Positions 33,624-40,100 of a stretch of DNA of 40,100 nt are shown one piece after another. The notes below the pieces were generated by a model. That model searched no databases. It was not told where the DNA came from and saw only the letters and a program-made list of their open reading frames with translations. The DNA is from Bacteroidales bacterium (GTDB lineage Bacteria; Bacteroidota; Bacteroidia; Bacteroidales; UBA932). The stretch's first letter is position 1, and each line of letters starts with the position of its first letter. A program made the translations under genes and the position numbers. The DNA lies in NCBI GenBank assembly GCA_009774765.1, contig VSOK01000019.1, forward strand, positions 1 to 40,100, in the 5' to 3' direction.

Positions 33624-34373
33624 ATGTCTTTTACCCGTATTTTGAATGTTGATGTGCTGTCGGTGACTCAGCAGGAGCTGCTGCAGAGGCTGGACAGCGG
33701 AGTGCTTGTGACGCCTAATGTTGACCATCTTGTCAAGCTGCAGAAGGACAGGGAGTTCTATGATGTGTACCGCAAGGCTGATTGGGTAGTATGCGACAGC
33801 CGTATATTGTGCAGGGCATCGAAATTTCTGAAAGATCCTCTGCCTGAGGCTATCCCCGGGTCGAGTTTCTTTACTCAGTATTATCTTTATCATAAGGATG
33901 ATAAGGATTGCCGGATTTTTCTGCTCGGTGCGGCGGAAGGTATTGCTGACAAGGCCCGTGAGAATATCAACAGGAAAGTGGGGAGGGATATTGTAGTGGG
34001 TTCGCATTCCCCATCATACGGTTTTGAAAAGAATCCAGCCGAATGTGAGGAACTTGTGAGCATCGTGAATGAGAGCGGTGCCAATGTGCTTCTTGTCGGA
34101 GTCGGTGCTCCCAAACAGGAGAAATGGATTATGGCGTACAAGGACAGGATGCCTGGAGTGAAGCTGTTTATGGCTCTCGGGGCTACAATAGATTTTGAGG
34201 CCGGTACGCTGAAACGTGCTCCGGTTATGTGGCAGCGTATTGGTATGGAATGGCTATATCGTGCTTTGAAGGAGCCCAAAAGGCTTTTCAAGAGATATTT
34301 TGTGGATGATATGAAGTTTTTCTGGTATTTTGCCCTTCAGCTTTGCGGCCGCTACCGGAATCCTTTTGAATAG
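33624..34373 (+). CDS. WecG/TagA/CpsF-family (GT26) glycosyltransferase
   Basis: The protein is 249 aa. Family blocks are TPNVDHLVKLQKD, DWVVCDSRIL, IPGSSF, IFLLGAAEG, VGSHSPSYGF, LLVGVGAPKQEKWI and LGATIDFEAG, ending in the C-terminal membrane-associating tail MEWLYRALKEPKRLFKRY. GT26 enzymes transfer ManNAc(A) or related sugars to a lipid-linked sugar, usually the second step of assembly. It is the last gene of the operon and looks GC-richer than the genes just before it, like the initiating transferase at the other end. The 242 bp after it show no gene and no clear terminator. Confidence 0.92.
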   Translation: MSFTRILNVDVLSVTQQELLQRLDSGVLVTPNVDHLVKLQKDREFYDVYRKADWVVCDSRILCRASKFLKDPLPEAIPGSSFFTQYYLYHKDDKDCRIFLLGAAEGIADKARENINRKVGRDIVVGSHSPSYGFEKNPAECEELVSIVNESGANVLLVGVGAPKQEKWIMAYKDRMPGVKLFMALGATIDFEAGTLKRAPVMWQRIGMEWLYRALKEPKRLFKRYFVDDMKFFWYFALQLCGRYRNPFE

Positions 34374-34615
34374 CATATCATATTGTTCTGATTGTTTGGA
34401 TCAAAGCAGATATGGCCATTGCGAAATATACTAAAGCCTGGAAGCAATCATATAGCAGGATTACAAATTCCAGAATGAAGAAATGCCCATATTGGCATTG
34501 TCATATTTGTATCATACATATAATGTCGCCGTTATTATTGGGCATAACCAAGGAGTAACGGTGATATTATACATATTATGATTACCATTATGGCAATTAT
34601 GTCGCTATGGCTTAT

Positions 34616-35689
34616 TTACAATTCGTCGTTGCTTTGATTGAAAAGCCGCTGATAAATTTCAAATGAATAATAATTAAGAGTGACATATAATCGATAGTTG
34701 CCACCTTTTGATTTGCTTCTTTGTTTGGATAAGGATAATCCTATGCCATTGTTGCCTATATAACCGACAGATTTGCCATCGTCATCAATTCCTTCCTTGG
34801 CCTCACCATATTTTTCAGCGAGTCTGGTTTTGAATGACTCGTATGTTTTGTCTGCCTCTTTTTGGTCATCTGATTTGTAGTCTGTAAGGCTAATATTGAC
34901 ACTTAAATCATACAATTCTCCGCTTTCTGTCAGGCTGAAAGTGCCAAAGTCCCAGGTCTTTCCTGCGAACATTATGTCTTTGAATGTTAGTCTGTTGCTA
35001 TATGATTCTTTTTCTTCGTTAAGAAATGTCCCTTTGTATCCAACTGCGGATTTAATTGTTGAGATTGTTTGACGAGAGCCAATTTTAAGACCGAAGAACG
35101 TGTCCTGAATTGTCGGCAAAATTGTATTGACAATATTAGCAAAAGACATAATCAAAGACATATATTCAAGCGTCACAATGCCATTGCTGGCAACTTTTTG
35201 ATACCTTAGCCTTACAATACCATTGTCGCCTTCACTGATTTCACTGACTTTGCCAATCGTATTAGTGATGGGGTCTGGTATATCAATCATAGTATATTTG
35301 CTGGACAAATCGCTTGACAATTCATTGTAGATAGAGTCAAGTGACTGTTTCTCTGGGATGTTTTGATTGGTAAATGAGAATGTTGCTCCTCCAAAAGCAT
35401 TTGATTTAATATGCAAAATATCTGATGTAAAAGTAAAAATACACATACAAGGATATTCTCTGCCATTGTACGTGACATTCTCAAAGATGTGACTTGACAA
35501 TTGGCGGTTGTACATAATGGTATCCACAGTTTTGCTATAAATCCCATTTTCTCCGATATGGGAGATAATTTCCTGTAAAGAGTATGATTTATCGTACTCC
35601 AGTCCAAAGAATTCGCTTGGAATAGGTTGTTGCGCATAGTTTGATATGGAAAATATCAGTGAAATAACGGTGAGGATATACTTTTTCAT
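34616..35689 (-). CDS. Secreted protein of unknown function
   Basis: The protein is 357 aa with a clear signal peptide (MKKYILTVISLIFSISNYAQ), so it is exported. I do not recognise a domain. Visible traits: repeated short beta-strand-like stretches, the segment FGLKIGSRQTISTIKSAVG, and a mirrored start block FFGLEYDKSYSLQEII, which may mean two related halves. It is convergent with the polysaccharide operon and lies 49 bp after the CoiA-like gene on the same strand, but has its own candidate -7 element, so it need not belong to that module. Confidence 0.7.
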   Translation of the reverse strand: MKKYILTVISLIFSISNYAQQPIPSEFFGLEYDKSYSLQEIISHIGENGIYSKTVDTIMYNRQLSSHIFENVTYNGREYPCMCIFTFTSDILHIKSNAFGGATFSFTNQNIPEKQSLDSIYNELSSDLSSKYTMIDIPDPITNTIGKVSEISEGDNGIVRLRYQKVASNGIVTLEYMSLIMSFANIVNTILPTIQDTFFGLKIGSRQTISTIKSAVGYKGTFLNEEKESYSNRLTFKDIMFAGKTWDFGTFSLTESGELYDLSVNISLTDYKSDDQKEADKTYESFKTRLAEKYGEAKEGIDDDGKSVGYIGNNGIGLSLSKQRSKSKGGNYRLYVTLNYYSFEIYQRLFNQSNDEL

Positions 35690-35709
35690 AAAAGTGTGGT
35701 TATGTCCTG

Positions 35710-35717
35710 CAAATATA
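35710..35717 (-). promoter_or_regulatory. Putative -7 element (TATATTTG) for the secreted protein gene
   Basis: A consensus TAnnTTTG match on the minus strand 21 bp upstream of the ATG; no TTG at the expected -33 distance. Confidence 0.35.
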
Positions 35718-35738
35718 GCATTAGTTGTCCTGATTGAA

Positions 35739-36815
35739 TTACTTTGCTATCACAATTGGTGTCTCGTTTATTGCCTTGTTAATTTCTTGTATCCGCTCAG
35801 CATTTTCTCTATAATATTGGCAGTTTTTTGCCTCTGGTCCATTGGGATACTGAGGGGTGTTTTTGCTTTTGTAGAGGCAACATAAGTTCATGGTATTAGC
35901 ATATCCGTAGACATCCTTGCGGTATTTGCATAGCTGACAGTTTTTTGTCTTTTGACCGAGATTTGAGGCTGTTATATACCCAATATCGTATGGAGATATC
36001 TGGTCGAGGTAGAATCTGTCAATGCCAAGTTCAAGAATAGCGTTCGGATTGCCTTTATGGCAGACTTCTCGGCAGGATGGATAATCGTTCATATTGGAGA
36101 CATAGGCTTTACCGCTTTTGAACAGGTAAAATTTAGGAATGCTTCTCATTTCCAGAGGCTCGTCTGTTGCATTTTTCTTAAAACTATGGAATGAGATTGC
36201 TCCGCTGTCATTGGAGTTACAAGGATGGGCACTTTCAACGATAGGAGACTCGAACAGTGTCTTAATGTTTTCTTCGCTTGTGACCTGAAGTTCTATAATC
36301 TTGTAGCCAGAAGATACTTTTGCTTCTTCGCATTTATGTGTAACTCTGATTTCTATAAGAATTGGTGGGGTTGAGGGCTTGCTCTTAGATGATAGGAGCA
36401 GGTCGGCGATGAAGTCTCCGATTGGCTGCTCCTCCTTGCAGGTGTCGTAATGTTGTTTCAAATCATAGCTCTTCAGGACGGATGCACAACATTCTTCTTG
36501 CCGATAAAATTGGCATGAATCCTTATCGGAACATTCGACCTCCTGATAAAAACTGATTTTGAAAGGCTTTCCTGAGCAGAACTTTTCTTTTAGCTTTCGT
36601 TTGGCGAGTTTATGTAGATAACTTTCCTGACAGCAATGTGGAGCATCGGATTTATGTGCAAAGTGATGAGCCTTGACACATCCGAGTCGCGGCCTCAATT
36701 CCCCTCCGCAACTAAGGCAATAGAATTTGTTCTTGCGATTCTCTTCGGAAACTGATGCAATGTCTACTAGATTGCCGTCTTTGTCTACTGCATAGTGATA
36801 TTTGATTCCTGGCAT
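35739..36815 (-). CDS. CoiA-like putative nuclease, paralogue 2 (zinc-ribbon plus PD-(D/E)XK-like)
   Basis: The protein is 358 aa. The N-terminus has a zinc-binding pattern: FYCLSCGGELRPRLG, then AHHFAHKSDAPHCCQESY and LHKLAK. This order (Cys-x2-Cys, HFAH, then a helix) is like the N-terminus of CoiA-type proteins. The middle shows a PD-(D/E)XK-like core with IGDFIADLLL (Asp) and ILIEIRVTH (Glu); the usual E-x-K lysine is not obvious. The C-terminal part adds more Cys (CQLCKYRKD, CCLYK). It is a divergent paralogue of the next gene upstream. Activity on DNA is inferred from family only; the acidic residues would need testing. Confidence 0.6.
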   Translation of the reverse strand: MPGIKYHYAVDKDGNLVDIASVSEENRKNKFYCLSCGGELRPRLGCVKAHHFAHKSDAPHCCQESYLHKLAKRKLKEKFCSGKPFKISFYQEVECSDKDSCQFYRQEECCASVLKSYDLKQHYDTCKEEQPIGDFIADLLLSSKSKPSTPPILIEIRVTHKCEEAKVSSGYKIIELQVTSEENIKTLFESPIVESAHPCNSNDSGAISFHSFKKNATDEPLEMRSIPKFYLFKSGKAYVSNMNDYPSCREVCHKGNPNAILELGIDRFYLDQISPYDIGYITASNLGQKTKNCQLCKYRKDVYGYANTMNLCCLYKSKNTPQYPNGPEAKNCQYYRENAERIQEINKAINETPIVIAK

Positions 36816-36940
36816 AACAAATTATATATTCTTTCAAATCAAGTACGAACCTTACAAATCGCATATATGAATATTCCGAACAGTAAGATTTTTTATGATT
36901 GTATAACGGCAATAACAATACTAATCATCAAGTGTGTTTT

Positions 36941-37837
36941 TTACTCAATAGGGTATTCTGTGACATTAAACGCTTTAATGACAGCCTGCATATCAATGTG
37001 AATCTCATAGTTACTCAATAAACAGCTGTCTATTAATCCTTTTCTCCATGCATAAGATTTTCCGATATTTATGGCAAAGTCTTTAACTGTATTTATTCCT
37101 AATACCAGAAGGTCATTTGTTGTGAAAACTAAGAAGTCCTTTAATTCATAACTTTTATCAGAATGCACAATAAAGTAGCAGTGATGTTCTCTTTTAACAG
37201 TATTAGAATCAAGTTTTTGTCGCTCTTGCACTACAATTCTGTTTACCTTTAACTCGTCAGAAAGAATGTCAGGAATATCTGTCGGAGCATCTGTAAATAT
37301 TTCTTCTTTTTCTTTAGGGGTAAAATTATAAAATTTTAATTCGTAATATTGTGCATTAGAGTTTATCGGACCTGATGAAAGTTCCTCTATCGCTTCATCT
37401 TTACAAGTGCAAATCTCTATTATCTTATTCCCGGAATCAATTTTATCCTTACTGCACGGACTTGTAACGCAAATTTCTATAAATAGAACCTCTTTCTCTC
37501 TTTTGATTAGAATATCAGGAATGCAGTTCTCAAATTTATGTTCTCTTTCATAGGATATGTGAGTAAGGTTAATGTTTCCTTCCGGACTTTCTATCACCAT
37601 TGGCTCTGAATTATCAAGCCGTTCAGTCAAAGCATTGAGCAAACTCTTATGAAGCCAGCTATCGTGATTGCACTTTGGGCTATCATTATGATGGCTGAAG
37701 TGCCATTCCCTGATGTCACCTTTTCTTGCCTTCATTGGAAATTTACAATTTATACAAGTGTATTTTTCGTGTTCTGGAGCATTCATAATATTTATTTTGT
37801 TCCCCGCACTGTCTAAAGCGATTGTAAATTGTGCCAT
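36941..37837 (-). CDS. CoiA-like putative nuclease, paralogue 1 (zinc-ribbon plus PD-(D/E)XK-like)
   Basis: The protein is 298 aa and shares the layout of its downstream neighbour: YTCINCKFPMKARKG, WHFSHHNDSPKCNHDSW, LHKSLLNAL, then CIPDILIKREKEVLFIEICVT with Asp and Glu in the nuclease-like positions, and SGNKIIEI matching SGYKIIEL of the paralogue. Overall identity between the two appears low outside these blocks. The C-terminal third has no domain I recognise. It follows the HEPN-motif gene by 64 bp on the same strand, and the three genes may form one unit. Confidence 0.6.
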   Translation of the reverse strand: MAQFTIALDSAGNKINIMNAPEHEKYTCINCKFPMKARKGDIREWHFSHHNDSPKCNHDSWLHKSLLNALTERLDNSEPMVIESPEGNINLTHISYEREHKFENCIPDILIKREKEVLFIEICVTSPCSKDKIDSGNKIIEICTCKDEAIEELSSGPINSNAQYYELKFYNFTPKEKEEIFTDAPTDIPDILSDELKVNRIVVQERQKLDSNTVKREHHCYFIVHSDKSYELKDFLVFTTNDLLVLGINTVKDFAINIGKSYAWRKGLIDSCLLSNYEIHIDMQAVIKAFNVTEYPIE

Positions 37838-37901
37838 AAATTATGTGTTTAGTTTAATTCCCTGAAAGATAAGAAATATTATTCAATTATCACATAGTGT
37901 A

Positions 37902-39647
37902 TTAAGCGGTTCGTATGGTCCCCAAACACAAAAGCGAATGGATAAGATAATCGGCGGAAATACTGCCGAAAGTTTCCAGGGAGGCTAGGCCGTGACAGAC
38001 TGTGTTCCGAAGATTCCAGCCACGGATGTCTGTCAGAAGGATTCTTAAATAATATGTCAGGTCCTCTGTCAGGATTTTAGTGAGAACCGGGTCTCTCAGC
38101 ATATCATCCAGTTGCCTGGCTTGAAAGCCATTCCCGTTTTTGATTTGCTTTAGAGTCGGTATTGCTGCTGCCTCTGCGATATTCCTTATGCATTCTTCAA
38201 GTTGAGGTATAATCAGATGGATTGCAACTATATAATCTTCTGCAAAGTATGCGTCAAGACCTTTCTTTATAATGGAAAATCTGTCTGACTTGACTGCAGT
38301 GGATTTACTTATGTATGATAATATGTTTTCTGTTGTAAATATTCCTTTTGAAATGCCTTTCCTGATGGCTGCATTCATAAATATTGAATGAAATTTCATT
38401 GACATTGATACGTGTAGGATGAGATTCCCGTCAAAGTCTGTTCTGGTGTTTCCAACGATAGTTTTCAGACGCCCTTTGCTGTCAAACAGGTGGGTCGGGA
38501 TTACTGATGTGAAGTATTTTGCCGATTCCCTTTCAAATGACTTTTTTTCGTGGGACTTGTTGGGGATAAAAAATTTTGCAAAATAGCTGAAAGCAGTCTC
38601 TGCATTGCTGTATTTGAATATGGGGCTTATTATGGCATCCATATTGTCCTGAGTAATCTCAATATCTGCAGAAAACTCATTCATTTCATCGTGCACTCCT
38701 TTGCCCAGTTCCGCTATCTTTATACTCAACTTTGCTGCTGCGTAGTGTTGCTTGTATTTGAGCAGTATATGGTGCAATTGATTATAGTTGTTGATCATTT
38801 GCATATTGGTCAGTCTGGATCGTTCTTTATTGAACGCCTTCTCGACCTTGGCAAATATGCCGCTAATTCTATCCGAATCCTTATTTTGGTAATAATCGGC
38901 CAATATGTCTGCAATTTCCATCATATCACACAGGTGCGGGGCTATGTCTTGGGCCATCTTGTCAAATAATGCATCCAAGCCAGCGATGATTTCTTTCAGT
39001 TCCTCATTCGCGTAAGCGCCACGGCAGTCTTTGCTGAGCTGGTACATTGCAGACAGAATGTCCATTTGGTACTCAGCGTTATGCCGTGTCAGAAGATCTT
39101 TCAAAGATTTTTTAGCTTCATCCAATAAGTCCTGCTGTCTTAGTTTATGGGACAGGCTGATTGCTCTGAGTGCTGCCTGTTTGTTCATACACAGATATGG
39201 CTGGATGTCGTTAGTCGCTATTATAATCAAGGACTCTATATATTTGCGAGCAATGGATATATCACATACGGTTTTAGTGACATACTTTTTGAATTCATAT
39301 ACGAGTCCTGCATAGCGGCATCGCATTGTCAGATTATTGGCTTCGTGTGCTCGTGTTTCCCAGTATGATATCATTTTCGGAGAGATGCTCCTTCTGTCAG
39401 GATATTCCATTGTTTCACCGCTAGTACTGTTCTGGGAGACGGCCAGTGGACCATAATAAAATTTACCTTCAAAAATGTCACAATCACTATGGTAATTTTC
39501 AATAACCTGGAATGCAAATACTTCGGAACGGTATTCTAATGTATTCTTTGTTTGTTCATCGCATTTTCCGCAGGCTGCTATAAATTCTATCTCGTCAAAT
39601 TTTTTGCCTTCGATGTCGAATTCTTGTAGTATGTCGTGTATTCCCAT
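37902..39647 (-). CDS. Large protein with C-terminal DUF4209/HEPN-like domain
   Basis: The protein is 581 aa from the ATG at 39647. An in-frame ATG at 39755 exists, but a -7 promoter match at 39710-39717 lies between them and favours the shorter form. The long middle part is helical. The C-terminal domain has DLTYYLRILLTDIRGWNLRN followed by TVCHG, an R-N-x3-H motif typical of DUF4209/HEPN-type domains, which in other proteins cut RNA. There is no signal peptide or membrane helix. It heads a possible operon with two CoiA-like proteins, a combination compatible with a defence or stress role. Function is not established. Confidence 0.65.
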   Translation of the reverse strand: MGIHDILQEFDIEGKKFDEIEFIAACGKCDEQTKNTLEYRSEVFAFQVIENYHSDCDIFEGKFYYGPLAVSQNSTSGETMEYPDRRSISPKMISYWETRAHEANNLTMRCRYAGLVYEFKKYVTKTVCDISIARKYIESLIIIATNDIQPYLCMNKQAALRAISLSHKLRQQDLLDEAKKSLKDLLTRHNAEYQMDILSAMYQLSKDCRGAYANEELKEIIAGLDALFDKMAQDIAPHLCDMMEIADILADYYQNKDSDRISGIFAKVEKAFNKERSRLTNMQMINNYNQLHHILLKYKQHYAAAKLSIKIAELGKGVHDEMNEFSADIEITQDNMDAIISPIFKYSNAETAFSYFAKFFIPNKSHEKKSFERESAKYFTSVIPTHLFDSKGRLKTIVGNTRTDFDGNLILHVSMSMKFHSIFMNAAIRKGISKGIFTTENILSYISKSTAVKSDRFSIIKKGLDAYFAEDYIVAIHLIIPQLEECIRNIAEAAAIPTLKQIKNGNGFQARQLDDMLRDPVLTKILTEDLTYYLRILLTDIRGWNLRNTVCHGLASLETFGSISADYLIHSLLCLGTIRTA

Positions 39648-39709
39648 ATTGTTTGTAATGTTTTTGTGGCTGGAATAGTAGAATACCAACCTTAGATTTG
39701 TAGTGTATT

Positions 39710-39717
39710 CAAAGTTA
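39710..39717 (-). promoter_or_regulatory. Putative -7 element (TAACTTTG) for the HEPN-motif gene
   Basis: Consensus TAnnTTTG on the minus strand, 62 bp upstream of the ATG at 39647; it identifies that ATG as the likely start. No TTG at -33. Confidence 0.45.
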
Positions 39718-39784
39718 ATAAATTTTAAATGATAAGATATCTGTACAGCACACATCTACAATTCCAGTTCGTTTTCTTCTAAAA

Positions 39785-40100
39785 GCGTGGCCATCAGCCT
39801 GTTTTTCGTCCGATGGGCACGGTGTTGTCTTGTTCTGCGGCTGATTATCAGGCAGTTGCCTTTTGGTTAGTGCGGCCATCAGTCCATTTTTCGTCCGATG
39901 GGCACGGCGTTGTCTTGTTCTACGGTTGATTATCAGTCAGTTGCCTTTTGGTTGGTGTGGCCATCAGCCCGTTTCTCGCCCGATGGGCACGGTGCTGTCT
40001 TGTTCTACCGCTGATTATCAGGTAGTTGCCTTTTGGTTGGTGTGGCCATCAGCCCGTTTCTCGCCCGATGGGCACGGTGCTGTCTTGTTCTACCGCTGAT
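39785..40100. repeat. Tandem array 3: 85-bp hairpin-bearing repeat, at least four units, running off the window
   Basis: Units carry GGCCATCAG at 39789, 39874, 39959 and 40044, exactly 85 bp apart. Each has an inverted pair (GTGGCCATCAG against CCGATGGGCAC, with mismatches) and a second palindrome, CTGATTATCAG. The string GTCCGATGG(G/T)CACG and the TGATNATCAG/TGATATTCAG palindrome are shared with array 2, in the same orientation. The array continues past position 40100. No gene is supported here. Confidence 0.9.

Noticed and set aside
35739..37837. Competence function for the CoiA-like genes
   Set aside because: Only the domain layout resembles CoiA; no other DNA-uptake genes are near and the nuclease residues are not fully matched.
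1..40100. Insertion sequences, prophage genes, tRNA or rRNA genes, recombinase gene
   Set aside because: I looked for transposase or integrase motifs and for tRNA-like cloverleaf ends and saw none; the enzyme acting on the inverted repeats must be encoded elsewhere.

Overview
The window looks like a chromosomal segment of a gut-type member of the Bacteroidales. The grounds are several matches to the Bacteroidetes promoter -7 element TAnnTTTG, a UpxY-type antiterminator at the head of a surface polysaccharide locus, a GH95 fucosidase-like lipoprotein and a choloylglycine-hydrolase-family protein. I cannot assign a genus from the sequence alone.

Left part (1-17 kb). A minus-strand run reads from gpsA (7.9 kb) down to a cut-off dipeptidyl-peptidase-like gene at position 1. 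It includes a tightly overlapped trio: SBF-type transporter, PlsC-type acyltransferase and Omp85-like barrel. A YhcG/DUF1016 nuclease-like gene and two small proteins of unknown function also lie in it. A secreted Ntn-hydrolase (plus) converges with a membrane-anchored AraC regulator (minus). A deoxyhypusine-synthase-like gene (minus) is divergent from lysA-ffh (plus). Next comes a minus-strand ABC transporter operon that carries its own YtrA-type GntR regulator, with a well-formed promoter and a probable operator next to it.

Middle (17.1-21.6 kb). A GH95 glycoside hydrolase is followed by about 1.1 kb of hairpin-bearing tandem repeats in two arrays, both with a unit of about 84 bp. They are followed by a 321-bp segment bounded by 24-bp inverted repeats. 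Inside it is one consensus Bacteroidetes promoter. As read here it points left, away from the polysaccharide genes and straight into a terminator formed by the left inverted repeat. This is the architecture of a phase-variable promoter in the OFF orientation.

Right part (21.6-34.4 kb). A 13-gene plus-strand polysaccharide operon follows: upxY, an UpxZ-like protein, an initiating sugar-phosphate transferase, flippase, radical SAM protein, pyruvyl transferase, GT2, Wzy-like polymerase, GT2, O-acetyltransferase, DUF6492-type protein, GT4 and a terminal WecG/TagA-family transferase. The genes at both ends look richer in GC than the AT-rich core, suggesting an exchanged central cassette.

Far right (34.6-40.1 kb). 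Four minus-strand genes follow: a large protein with a C-terminal HEPN-like RN-x3-H motif, two divergent CoiA-like zinc-binding/PD-(D/E)XK-like paralogues, and a secreted protein. The first three form a candidate nuclease/defence module of unknown function. The window ends inside a third tandem-repeat array, related in sequence and layout to the array at 20.7-21.1 kb, so related repeats bracket the polysaccharide plus nuclease region.
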